Part shown: positions 35,822 to 44,082 of the stretch, in pieces
Position numbering within the stretch: position 1 is the stretch's first letter
How the letters are laid out: each line of letters begins with the position of its first letter
Assembly: GCA_028821605.1 (NCBI GenBank)
Contig: JAPPFM010000005.1
Location: forward strand, 1 to 64,000
Length of the DNA stretch: 64,000 nt
Direction of reading: 5' to 3'
Origin: Candidatus Poribacteria bacterium
GTDB taxonomy: Bacteria > Poribacteria > WGA-4E > WGA-3G
Notes under the pieces: model-generated
The model's database searches: none
Told to the model about the DNA's origin: nothing
Seen by the model: only the letters and a program-made list of their open reading frames with translations
Program-made: the position numbers and the translations under genes

Positions 35822-37861
35822 TTACTTTAAGATGACCATTTTACGTAGAAGAGATATATTATCCGTCTGTAGTTGATAAAAATAGACACCTGTCGCCACG
35901 TGTTCACCTACATCGTTCCGACCGTCCCAATAGGCTGCTCGACTGTGGGTGGTGTAGTATCCCGCTGGTTGATGCCCTAATGTTAAATGTCGGATAGTCG
36001 TGCCGCGTGTATCGTAAATGATGATTTGTACGTCGCTCGGATTCGCCAATTGATACGGTATCCACGTCTCCGGGTTGAATGGGTTCGGATAGTTGGGCAA
36101 TAGTATCGTTTCTTCGGGAGTTAACACCACCAAGAGTTGTTCTAAAAAGCGAATACCTCTCTGCGATGTTACATCTGTCAGGTTTAGGTGTTGTGCTTGT
36201 GTAATCCAACCTTGCACATCGGCAATGCTGAGCATTGCAAGTGTTTGTGGAGGGAAAGAAAATGGAGCTCCAGCATTATTCCCAAAAGCACCAGCTATCT
36301 TGACTAAGTCCACAATATCAACTACACCATCCCCGTTGACATCCGCCTCGTTCTCCCCGGTCCTCCCAAAGTTTGCACTGATAAGTACCAAATCTTGGAT
36401 ATTCACTACACCGTCATTGTTGATATCTTCGGCGCGGTATACAGGTTCAATTACCTCGCTATCTTTTACCGTATCATCTCCCACTGTGCCATTTTCAATA
36501 CAAGGGAACAAACGCTCCCCCTCTGGATCAACAAAAGAGGCCTGGGATAGGAAAAACCTTGATGCTTTGGCATCAACAACCTGAAATGTAATTGTCGCAA
36601 GCGTACCATCACCGTTTTTGCCCTCGGCACCTGCTGATGCCAACGTTACATAATTTTCCCCAACATCCGGTGCTGTAAAGAACGTTCCATCAGACAGATA
36701 ATCGCTATTGGCACTTGAAAAATAGATGAGGGCATCCGGGTCAAACACCACGGTTGCCTGATAACCTGCTACGTTTTCCCCACCTGCAATATTAAGGGAG
36801 ACGGTGATTTGTTCCCCAATAGTTGATGGTTGCACTGAAGCGGGAGAAATACTTACAACAGCGGATGTAGTGGCAGATGCTGTGAGATCCCATAGGTGAA
36901 TACTTGCATCACCATTCCAGCCTCCACTTGCGAGAATGCTACCATCAGGACTAAATGTTACACTATTGACTTCTCCCTCAAATCCTGCAAGGATGGCTTT
37001 GAACTGTCCAGATGCGATATCCCATAAACGCACCGTGCCATCCCGACTCCCACTTGCGAGAATGCTACCATTAGGACTAAATGCTACACTATGAACTCTC
37101 TCTGTATGCCCTATGAGTGTGTCTTTAAGCTGTCTTGATGCCACATCCCACAAATATACCTTCTTGTCATTATACCGTTCTCCGCCACAACTTGCGAGAA
37201 TGCTACCATCAGGGCTAAACGCTACGCACCAGACTTCCTCCGCATATCCTGTGAAAATGGTTTTGAGCTGTCTCGATGCCACATCCCATAAACGCACCGT
37301 GCCATCATAGCTCCCACTTGCGAGTGTGCTACCATCAGGGCTAAATGCTATACTATTGACCCCCGCCGTATGCTCTGTGAAGATAGTTTTGGTCTGCCCT
37401 GATGCTACATCCCATAAACGCACCGTATGGTCCTTATATCCACCTCCACTTGCGAGTGTGCTGGCATCAGGGCTGAATGCTATACTATTGACCCCCGCCC
37501 TGTGCCCTGTGAGAGTAGATTTGAGCTGTCTTGATGCCACATCCCACAAATATATCTTCTTGTCATTATTCCCGCTCCCACTATTTGCGAGTATGCTGCC
37601 ATCAGGGCTAAATACAACATTCGAGGACAGTTGTGTATCCGGGGCGAGGGTGGCTTTGAGCTGTCTTGATGCCACATCCCACAAAAATACTTTCTTGAAA
37701 CCAGTATTTGCGAGTGTGCTGCCATCAGGACTAAATGATAAACTACTGATCCCTTCCTGATGTCCTGGGAGGATAGCCTTCAGTCGTGGGTAATTTGCGG
37801 CGAAGGTACTGCTCGAAAATAAGGTCAGAAGTATGAGTAGACTCACTATTGTTTTTATCAT
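35822..37861 (-). CDS. secreted WD40 - cohesin - dockerin protein with FlgD-like C-terminal tail
   Basis: A 679-aa protein. ATG 37861 was chosen because a signal peptide (MIKTIVSLLILLTLFSSSTFAAN) starts there after GAAAGGA. In order it has about eight WD40 repeats (AFSPDGSTLASGSYDGTVRLWDVAS type, ~25-320); a cohesin-like domain (VSISPASVQPSTIGEQITVSLNI ... GYQATVVFDPDALIY, ~325-450); two dockerin/EF-hand loops (DINNDGVVNIQDLV, DVNGDGVVDIVDLV); and a C-terminal Ig-like segment with NYPNPFNPETWIPYQL and ATGVYFYQLQT, the FlgD/type IX-like sorting end. It is probably displayed on or released from the cell surface. Confidence 0.9.
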   Translation of the reverse strand: MIKTIVSLLILLTLFSSSTFAANYPRLKAILPGHQEGISSLSFSPDGSTLANTGFKKVFLWDVASRQLKATLAPDTQLSSNVVFSPDGSILANSGSGNNDKKIYLWDVASRQLKSTLTGHRAGVNSIAFSPDASTLASGGGYKDHTVRLWDVASGQTKTIFTEHTAGVNSIAFSPDGSTLASGSYDGTVRLWDVASRQLKTIFTGYAEEVWCVAFSPDGSILASCGGERYNDKKVYLWDVASRQLKDTLIGHTERVHSVAFSPNGSILASGSRDGTVRLWDIASGQFKAILAGFEGEVNSVTFSPDGSILASGGWNGDASIHLWDLTASATTSAVVSISPASVQPSTIGEQITVSLNIAGGENVAGYQATVVFDPDALIYFSSANSDYLSDGTFFTAPDVGENYVTLASAGAEGKNGDGTLATITFQVVDAKASRFFLSQASFVDPEGERLFPCIENGTVGDDTVKDSEVIEPVYRAEDINNDGVVNIQDLVLISANFGRTGENEADVNGDGVVDIVDLVKIAGAFGNNAGAPFSFPPQTLAMLSIADVQGWITQAQHLNLTDVTSQRGIRFLEQLLVVLTPEETILLPNYPNPFNPETWIPYQLANPSDVQIIIYDTRGTTIRHLTLGHQPAGYYTTHSRAAYWDGRNDVGEHVATGVYFYQLQTDNISLLRKMVILK

Positions 37862-37896
37862 AAAGTGTCCTTTCTTTGAAATTGATTCAGATAATT

Positions 37897-38580
37897 TTAA
37901 CATACCTTCAACCGTAACATCTCATTCCCTGTTCTCTGGAAATGATACGGGACGCGTTCCACTGTGCAAATAATTCCATCCTTTTCAAGTTCGTCAATAA
38001 CGGGTGATAAGAAAGGCGAGGGGTTGCTGTTCACATCAACGATAGGAAAAATTCTCACCTCAGTTCCGATACGAAGCAGTTCCCGTACAGCATCAAGATG
38101 GAACGCCAAATCTCTGTTTGCTGAGTAGAAAAAGAGGAGATGTGCGGAAAGCACGAGGTCGAAATGACCGTCGAGGAAAGGTAAATTGGGGAGCGAAGCG
38201 TCTATGTATCGTCCTTGCTGCTTGCCGCTCTCGAAATCTCGGCAGAACGCGTCCATTGCCTGCATTCTGACTTCTGCCAATTCATCAACAGACGAGAATT
38301 TTGTCCAGACGAATTTGTCCCGGTTCTGGCGAGCTTGTGCGATGACATCGTCGTAGGTTTCCTGGATGCGTTGACGCAATTCCGCCTCAGAATACCGATA
38401 AATTGGATCGACCGAGACTATCGGTGTCTCACGTTGGTGCATCCAGAAATTGAAAGACGCGGGACCATCACCTACACCAACAATGTCCCGCGCCAAGTCG
38501 TCCTCGGAGAGGTTGAACATATCAAGGTATTCGTCATACGACCTACCCCACGGCACGATGTCTTTGTAATGGAAATCCAT
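37897..38580 (-). CDS. SAM-dependent methyltransferase-like protein
   Basis: A 227-aa protein. The fold is suggested by DIVGVGDGPASFNFWM (a degenerate glycine motif I), VSVDPIYRY (motif II acid) and LPFLDGHFDLVLSAHLLFFYS (motifs IV/V). No known specificity. Its ATG overlaps the TAA of the PhyH gene upstream (TAATG), so the two are translationally coupled and probably act on the same substrate. Confidence 0.75.
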   Translation of the reverse strand: MDFHYKDIVPWGRSYDEYLDMFNLSEDDLARDIVGVGDGPASFNFWMHQRETPIVSVDPIYRYSEAELRQRIQETYDDVIAQARQNRDKFVWTKFSSVDELAEVRMQAMDAFCRDFESGKQQGRYIDASLPNLPFLDGHFDLVLSAHLLFFYSANRDLAFHLDAVRELLRIGTEVRIFPIVDVNSNPSPFLSPVIDELEKDGIICTVERVPYHFQRTGNEMLRLKVC

Positions 38581-39623
38581 TATTGCGCAGCCCCGGCGCT
38601 GATTTCTTGTAGCACTGCCACTGCCCGCTGTGCCAATTCGGTTGTAGCGTCACGCTTGATTGCCCGGTTTAAGTGTAGGATGGCGCGTTCATCTCCATCT
38701 TTTGCCAACTCCAATGCTTCCTCAAACCCTTTGTTCCCGTAACTGAAATCTCTTGGCAGCACCGTCAGGTCATGGGCTTTCCAATAATACTTCAGTTCAT
38801 CGGACTCCCAATTGCGGTAGACATCTTCCCACTTAAGGGAGTTGAATAGGTTCAGGTGCGGTTCAAGCATGTGCTCAGCAATGGGGTCATCAACCGCCTG
38901 ATAACGGTTGTCGAGTGACACGCGTAGCCGATCCTCGGTCAAATTCGGTAGTGCCTTGTGGATGGTCAAAGCGGGGAAGATGAGCGTGTCGCCGACTTCA
39001 TAGTTCGTGGAATGCCATTCACCAGACAATTCGTCCTCCCTAACGCATAGACTGCCAGCACCGAGTGAAAAGTGGTGCTCCATGACCTTATTGACTTTAT
39101 GCGAACCGGGGAGGACTGCCAAGCCTCCCAACTCTATCGGGCAATCTCCGACAGGTGCCCAACAGGTATAGGTTTGGAAATTCCCTTGGAAGTGGACGAA
39201 GTCTTGGTGTATCGGTGTTGTATGTGCGGTGTACTTAGGAAACCAGAGGCGCGCAATCTTCTGCGGATGCGGCAGCACCTCTCTACCGATAATTTTCTCC
39301 ACCATATCGACGACTTCGGACCAGTGTCCGGAACGGTGGAACGCTTGTAATTTATACACCGCGTGGTATACATCCGTGTATTCGGGATCGCCCTCGGTAC
39401 ACTGGGTGGAAATATCGGCGATGCCGTCCATTGGGTCGGTCCCCGCGACGAGCCAACCGCCTTCCTGCATTGTCGTTAGCATCTCTCGCCGCAACGCCCA
39501 GAGTTTGTCGGGATCTTGCAGCTTCTTGAAGAAGAGGTACCCTTCTTCCGAGATCCGGTGACGCAATTTTCCCGGATCATTCATCGCATCGTTTGATACG
39601 CGAAGTTCTTTCAAGGTTTCCAT
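38580..39623 (-). CDS. phytanoyl-CoA dioxygenase (PhyH) family protein
   Basis: A 347-aa oxygenase-like protein. The HxD iron site is HTTPIHQDFVHFQGN (near residue 135), the turn GGLAVLPGSHKV follows, and the distal His is in LTIHKALPN with RVSLDNRYQ (Arg binding 2-oxoglutarate) after it. AAGGAG precedes ATG 39623. The C-terminal ~60 residues (GFEEALELAKDGDERAILHLNRAIKRD) add a helical segment not usual for the family. It is coupled to the methyltransferase downstream. Confidence 0.88.
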   Translation of the reverse strand: METLKELRVSNDAMNDPGKLRHRISEEGYLFFKKLQDPDKLWALRREMLTTMQEGGWLVAGTDPMDGIADISTQCTEGDPEYTDVYHAVYKLQAFHRSGHWSEVVDMVEKIIGREVLPHPQKIARLWFPKYTAHTTPIHQDFVHFQGNFQTYTCWAPVGDCPIELGGLAVLPGSHKVNKVMEHHFSLGAGSLCVREDELSGEWHSTNYEVGDTLIFPALTIHKALPNLTEDRLRVSLDNRYQAVDDPIAEHMLEPHLNLFNSLKWEDVYRNWESDELKYYWKAHDLTVLPRDFSYGNKGFEEALELAKDGDERAILHLNRAIKRDATTELAQRAVAVLQEISAGAAQ

Positions 39624-39640
39624 CTGACTTCTCCTTGGAT

Positions 39641-40072
39641 CTACCCATGTTGGTGTCCATTCTGTGACGGAGGCGGTTCATTGAAAGGGATACCTTTCGC
39701 CTCGGCTGCGAGTCGGCGTTTATTCCAGGCGGCGATAACTTCATATACCTCTGCCCGCCCCTGCTCTATACCTTGTTCGATGCCTTGTTCTTTGGCTTTC
39801 TCAAGGCTTTGTGCGTGTTCAGCACGCCATTCGTTAAAACGTCTTAGCATGATATCCACTCCTTCTTTGAAAATAATGAACGCAATTGCGACTCGATTAA
39901 AAACCGGGGACGTTGCGTCTAACTTTCTTAACATCTGCAGGACACCGTTCCATCCGACGACAAGTTCGTAGAGACATATTCCGATGATATAGAGAAGTCC
40001 TAACACCGTGTAAGTAATGATTGCACTTTCTGCGTCTCGGACGGTAAATAAGGATCCCCGTTTTTTTTCCAT
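39641..40072 (-). CDS. small membrane protein with EQG repeats
   Basis: A 143-aa protein of no recognised family. It has one strong membrane segment (AIITYTVLGLLYIIGICLYELVV, ~17-39) and a weaker hydrophobic stretch (VAIAFIIFKEGVDIML). A charged helical part has repeats KEQGIEQGIEQGRAEVYEVI, and a Pro-rich end follows. The EQGIEQG pattern also occurs at the ends of unrelated small proteins and nucleases. The start lacks a clear ribosome-binding site. It lies 17 bp upstream of the PhyH gene, possibly in one operon. Confidence 0.6.
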   Translation of the reverse strand: MEKKRGSLFTVRDAESAIITYTVLGLLYIIGICLYELVVGWNGVLQMLRKLDATSPVFNRVAIAFIIFKEGVDIMLRRFNEWRAEHAQSLEKAKEQGIEQGIEQGRAEVYEVIAAWNKRRLAAEAKGIPFNEPPPSQNGHQHG

Positions 40073-40172
40073 AGATCGGTTCTTTGTCTTTCTTCTTGGT
40101 TAGGTGGTAACTTTGGATATTTATAGTATAGCATATACGAAACGAGAAATTCAATTTTTTAAGCTTTCCAAT

Positions 40173-40997
40173 TTATTTGCCTCTATTTTTCTGAAGCCAA
40201 TCGACGGCGAAGTCAACGACGGAGCGTTGCGGCATGAGTTGACACTCTGCGATGCCCACTTTGCCGTGTTGAACCACTTTTCCTGCATCAGATCGTATAA
40301 AATCCTTACCGAGGTGATCGAAATCTGAATCATCTACATCGATATCTTCAAAGGTAGTCCATGTCCTTGAACCCGCCTGTGAGATCGGGGCACCCTCCCG
40401 GACGACGCGTTTGGTTGGGAAGTCCGCTCGGTATTCCGCGAGATGTATGGATGTATTGCTCGAATGATCGACACCGAGGAGCAGGACAAAACCGTGCAAG
40501 TCATAGATTCTGGCAAGCGGTGAGTGTTCACCAAAGCCATAAGCTAAAGAGTGGTTACTTATGATGGACGATGTTTGAGGACCGCGTGCACAAAAGGAAC
40601 TCTGTGGATGCGCGCTGCGGAGCACGTCTTTTTGTTTTCGGAACGTTTCGGCAATTTTGCCCATTGAACGCGTAGGGGTTAAATCGGGATCGTAGGCAGG
40701 CATCGTCTTGCGTATTGTTTGCCACCATGCTTCAGGCACAGGCGGATTTTCCCATTGGCTCGGATCGCTGAGGTTGGTTGAGTGGGTTGGCATCACAAGC
40801 GTTCCCGTTTCCCTCAAGACCTCCTGAAGCGCGATGATCACAGCAACGGCACCGCCGCAGACCCATCCCATCGCGCTTAACGATGAATGGACGAGTAAGA
40901 CCATCCCCTTTTTGATACCGAGTGCCTTAAAATCCGCCCGCAGCGATTCCACTGTGGCGAGTGTTTCCGTCTTTTGAACCACTTGACCTTCAGGCAT
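40173..40997 (-). CDS. AAC(3)-family aminoglycoside N-acetyltransferase-like protein
   Basis: A 274-aa protein of the Antibiotic_NAT (AAC(3)/YokD/FrbF) family. Signature parts are LGIKKGMVLLVHSSLSAMGWVCGGAVAVI, TLVMPTHSTNLSDPSQW, FRKQKDVLRSAHPQSSFCARG and HGFVLLLGVDHSSNTSIHLAEYRADFP. Chromosomal members often acetylate substrates other than drugs, so resistance is not implied. ATG 40997 was preferred to a TTG at 41003, which overlaps the stop of the small gene upstream. GGAG is 10 bases away. Confidence 0.88.
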   Translation of the reverse strand: MPEGQVVQKTETLATVESLRADFKALGIKKGMVLLVHSSLSAMGWVCGGAVAVIIALQEVLRETGTLVMPTHSTNLSDPSQWENPPVPEAWWQTIRKTMPAYDPDLTPTRSMGKIAETFRKQKDVLRSAHPQSSFCARGPQTSSIISNHSLAYGFGEHSPLARIYDLHGFVLLLGVDHSSNTSIHLAEYRADFPTKRVVREGAPISQAGSRTWTTFEDIDVDDSDFDHLGKDFIRSDAGKVVQHGKVGIAECQLMPQRSVVDFAVDWLQKNRGK

Positions 40998-40999
40998 TG

Positions 41000-41209
41000 T
41001 CAACTATCTCCGTCTTTTGATTTTCTCAGTTTCATTGCTGCATCACTGATCTCCTCCACGCTCTTTTCAACCCACAGTTTCCTCTGCCATTTGGTGTAAT
41101 CAAACCGAGAACGCATAACCAACGCAATGAATTTTTCAGCCTGGATGTCACCCAAAGCTTCCGTAAGAGCCTTTAAGCCTTCTACTTTGAGTTGTTCATC
41201 TGTTACCAT
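41000..41209 (-). CDS. hypothetical 69-aa protein
   Basis: ATG 41209 has GGAG nine bases upstream; the longer frame adds only ten residues. Sequence: MVTDEQLKVEGLKALTEALG, then AEKFIALVMRSRFDYTKWQRKLW. It is all-helical in appearance and similar in style to small antitoxin-like or regulatory proteins, but no family can be named. Its stop overlaps or abuts the start of the AAC(3)-like gene, so the two are co-expressed. Confidence 0.6.
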   Translation of the reverse strand: MVTDEQLKVEGLKALTEALGDIQAEKFIALVMRSRFDYTKWQRKLWVEKSVEEISDAAMKLRKSKDGDS

Positions 41210-41254
41210 GGAATATACTCCTACTCTAACACAAGCCACCTATTTACTTACATA

Positions 41255-41330
41255 GCACTCCGCTGGAGTGCAGGACGTTGATATACCTTTTTCTATTCTC
41301 ACTGCGAAGCAATTCCACCCCTCTGGGGTG
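41255..41330. repeat. two adjacent perfect hairpins
   Basis: GCACTCC-GCT-GGAGTGC (41255-41271) and CACCCC-TCT-GGGGTG (41316-41330), about 45 bases apart in the gap between the 69-aa gene and a methyltransferase. Neither is followed by a T run on the plus strand, so they are more likely palindromic repeats than terminators. Confidence 0.55.
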
Positions 41331-41415
41331 AGGAAAGTGTCTGAAAACTGTGTTGAAACGCTCAAAATCCGTTAGTAGCAACTTGGATTACTCTAATACA
41401 ACATTCTCAAGCATT

Positions 41416-42294
41416 TTATTTTGTGCCTATCGCGAGGATATGCGAACTCATGCCGAGTATTGACGGTTCTGCTTCAACCTTCCGAATTAAATCTAAAACT
41501 ATAGCGCGCTGGTCAGAGTCTGCCCAATAACTTTCAATCGACCTAAAAAGCCACGTTGGTCCTTGTACAGCAAGTGTCGTCTGATGCTGGAAACCTGCTT
41601 CGACCACTTCAGAACCGAGTTCTTCCGGACGGTGGAGATATGCATCCGTAAAAAATTCTAAATTCTTAGTTGGGTTCTGATGATAACCCATCTCGAGGTC
41701 ATTTTGAACGATGTTTCTTAAGACCAAGTTGCCCAATCGGTCTTTGCAGAAAAAATCGAGTAGAGAGGCGAACCGCGAGATACCGGCAGCAACCATAATG
41801 CCACCGTCCCTTACAACACGATACGCTTCTCTCAGTGCCAGCAGCCGTTCATTTTTATCAATCAGATGATAGAGCGGTCCCAATAGCAGAACAGCGTTCG
41901 CAGATGCTGACGAAAAACGCAGTTCCCGCGCATCACCGAGCGATACACTGGCGATCGGGTGTTCTGGCTGTTGACTGGAGGCTTCTTTCGCTTGCTCAAT
42001 ATGTAAATCCACAGGGTCTACGAGGTGGACTTCATAACCCGCCTTTGCTAACCAGCAGGCATAGGGACCCGATCCACCACCAATGTCCAAAACGACTGCG
42101 GGTGGATCGGGTAAATAGCGGGTGATAATCTCTTGTGTCCGCGCAAATTCTATCTGTCCTCTAACATCCTTTTTAAGTCTTTCCGATTCTTTCGTCTGCC
42201 TATAGAACGAAAGAATCTCATCTGAAAATTTATACAATTTTTTATTCCTTGTTTGGGTGTAGTAGAATTCTCGGAATACCAAGGCGTTAATCAA
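41416..42294 (-). CDS. class I SAM-dependent methyltransferase
   Basis: A 292-aa protein. Motif I is VVLDIGGGSGPYACWLA (near residue 67), motif II VHLVDPVD, and motif IV NAVLLLGPLYHLIDKNERL. The rest follows the class I fold. The start is uncertain: the frame opens with a TTG at 42294 without a clear ribosome-binding site, and another TTG lies ~20 codons in. Substrate unknown. A second, unrelated methyltransferase gene lies immediately upstream. Confidence 0.82.
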   Translation of the reverse strand: MINALVFREFYYTQTRNKKLYKFSDEILSFYRQTKESERLKKDVRGQIEFARTQEIITRYLPDPPAVVLDIGGGSGPYACWLAKAGYEVHLVDPVDLHIEQAKEASSQQPEHPIASVSLGDARELRFSSASANAVLLLGPLYHLIDKNERLLALREAYRVVRDGGIMVAAGISRFASLLDFFCKDRLGNLVLRNIVQNDLEMGYHQNPTKNLEFFTDAYLHRPEELGSEVVEAGFQHQTTLAVQGPTWLFRSIESYWADSDQRAIVLDLIRKVEAEPSILGMSSHILAIGTK

Positions 42295-42369
42295 GTGGCG
42301 AAGCGATGCCTATTTTCTTCAGTCCACTTTTGCCGCTTTATCCTACATAGTCTTACTATATCAAGCACC

Positions 42370-43140
42370 TCAATATTTAGCAACATGAACAGCCCCTTCC
42401 GCCGGATGATGCCATGTAAGTTGGACTTCAGAAAATCCTGCTTCTTGAAGGATACGGGCTTGTGTCTGCGGTGACAGTGTAATATCGTAATTCCACTCAG
42501 CACTATCACCACCTGGAAGCTTCGCAATCCACCTATCGTACCAATAGAGTGTGCTTTTCTCCCCTTTAAGTGTGTTGGTCTGATCGCCTTCTATGTAGAT
42601 GCCAGTCGCTCGCAAAGCCTTTCTTACCTCTTTGTAGATATCGACTTTTTTCTCTGGAAGGAAGTGATGCATGGTCAATGTAGAAATAGCGTAGTCATAC
42701 GCATGATGTCCAAACGTAAGTTCCAATAAAGAGCCTTGCTGTAATTTCAATTGTTCGGTTTTATTAGCGAATTTCGCGTGGAGCTGCTTAAGCATGTTTG
42801 GTGCTCTATCAACCGCTGTAACTTTGGCATTGGGTGCCCTTTTAAAAACAAATTCAAGTTGAATCCCCGTCCCGCAACCGAGATCCAGAATCTCAATTGG
42901 TGCCTCTGTCTGTGGTATCTGAAGGGCAACAGCCTGATAGAACGGGTCATCCGGTTCCGCGCCAAACTTTTGATCCCAGATATCAGCGGTTGAATTGAAG
43001 AATCCAGGAAGCTCTTCAATACCATCAGCTGTCCATTCAGGCACATCATCACCCACCGGTCCAGGGGCGATTTGTAGTTGTGCCGCTCGCCTCAGAAATT
43101 CATCGTTTATGACTTGCTTTTGGTATTCGTCCTTCGGCAC
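42370..43140 (-). CDS. class I SAM-dependent methyltransferase
   Basis: A 256-aa protein. Motif I is IEILDLGCGTGIQLEFVF (near residue 80), motif II VTAVDRAPNML, and motif IV YDYAISTLTMHHF. The HHF stretch and the ARILQEAGFSEVQLTWHH end are common in small-molecule methyltransferases. It is not closely similar to the 41416 gene. Substrate unknown. Confidence 0.85.
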   Translation of the reverse strand: MPKDEYQKQVINDEFLRRAAQLQIAPGPVGDDVPEWTADGIEELPGFFNSTADIWDQKFGAEPDDPFYQAVALQIPQTEAPIEILDLGCGTGIQLEFVFKRAPNAKVTAVDRAPNMLKQLHAKFANKTEQLKLQQGSLLELTFGHHAYDYAISTLTMHHFLPEKKVDIYKEVRKALRATGIYIEGDQTNTLKGEKSTLYWYDRWIAKLPGGDSAEWNYDITLSPQTQARILQEAGFSEVQLTWHHPAEGAVHVAKY

Positions 43141-43185
43141 ATTAGCACCTCATCCAATGTTCTATTCATTTTGAATTTTAGTTTA

Positions 43186-43256
43186 GGTTCGTAGTAGTGC
43201 GATTTATCGCACGTGTGTAGGTTAACAACGGACAATGAATTGCCCTACTACGAACC
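43186..43256. repeat. palindromic element GGTTCGTAGTAG with inner hairpin
   Basis: The arms GGTTCGTAGTAG (43186-43197) and CTACTACGAACC (43245-43256) are perfect inverted repeats, with a nested TGCGAT-TT-ATCGCA hairpin (43198-43211). A related GTGCGATGAATCGCACGACTAC lies near 59114-59135. Confidence 0.6.
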
Positions 43257-43309
43257 AAAGCATCCCCTAATTTTGAAAGCGGATAAAACACTCGCCATTT
43301 CAAAACCGA

Positions 43310-44068
43310 TTATCGAATCTGTTTTACCCATGCCCACGTTATCGCCAGCTTATCTTTCGGGTTAACGGAAAGTGGTTCGAGGTCCAGGGCGTTGGTGACA
43401 TCAACATAATTCGGTTTTCCAAATCCGCCGTTACCATCATTTCCGTTTTTGGTATTATCGTTGGCATTACCTTCATCGAAAGTGTAGTGTGCGTTCAGAC
43501 CCTTTTCATCACCGTTGAGTACGTTCATCATGAATTCATTAATCTCTTCCTCGGTCCGAGCGACTTCCCAGATACGGATTTCATCAATGGCTCCTGTACA
43601 GAACCAATTTTGACTATCGCCGACACCGATATACAGCGAAGCGTCGGTTGCTGCTAATTCCTTTGCCTCGAACGGTAAGGCACCCTTTTCTTCTCCATCA
43701 ATATACGTTCGCATCTCTTTCCCGTCCCAGACACCCGCGACATGCTGCCATTCATTCGGCTCCAATCCAGGGACATCAAGGATTTTCGTGCCGGGCCAGA
43801 GGACAAATCGCAATCCGTTTCCATTTTGGACGATCTCTGGAAAGATGTAATCCCTTTTGCCGCCCCAATCCTTTGCAAGGCACTCCCCGACAGGTTTGCT
43901 CATGTTCATCCACGCTTCTATCGTTATCGCGTTTTTGGGATTCAAGCTGTCACTGTTTGGGACTTCAATCGCTGTTTTGCCATCTAATTCCAATGCCAGA
44001 TTTTTTGCCCAAAGTGTGCAAGGCATTACCAGCCCAATAACGAGGATCAGAAAAAATAGCACTTTCAT
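43310..44068 (-). CDS. secreted LamG-domain protein
   Basis: A 252-aa protein with a signal peptide (MKVLFFLILVIGLVMPCTLWA). One LamG/concanavalin-like domain (ALELDGKTAIEVPNSDSLNPKNAITIEAWMNM, WQHVAGVWDGKEMRTYIDGEEKG, GAIDEIRIWEVARTEEEI) is followed by a short C-terminal tail DKLAITWAWVKQIR. The tail matches the end of the LamG protein at the window start. AGAGGAG precedes ATG 44068. It is the last gene of a four-gene minus-strand run starting at 46234. Confidence 0.88.
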   Translation of the reverse strand: MKVLFFLILVIGLVMPCTLWAKNLALELDGKTAIEVPNSDSLNPKNAITIEAWMNMSKPVGECLAKDWGGKRDYIFPEIVQNGNGLRFVLWPGTKILDVPGLEPNEWQHVAGVWDGKEMRTYIDGEEKGALPFEAKELAATDASLYIGVGDSQNWFCTGAIDEIRIWEVARTEEEINEFMMNVLNGDEKGLNAHYTFDEGNANDNTKNGNDGNGGFGKPNYVDVTNALDLEPLSVNPKDKLAITWAWVKQIR

Positions 44069-44082
44069 GATTTGTTTCTCCT

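Noticed and set aside
40173-41003. AAC(3)-like gene as evidence of antibiotic resistance
   Set aside because: The family has many chromosomal members with other substrates, and there is no mobile or resistance context nearby.
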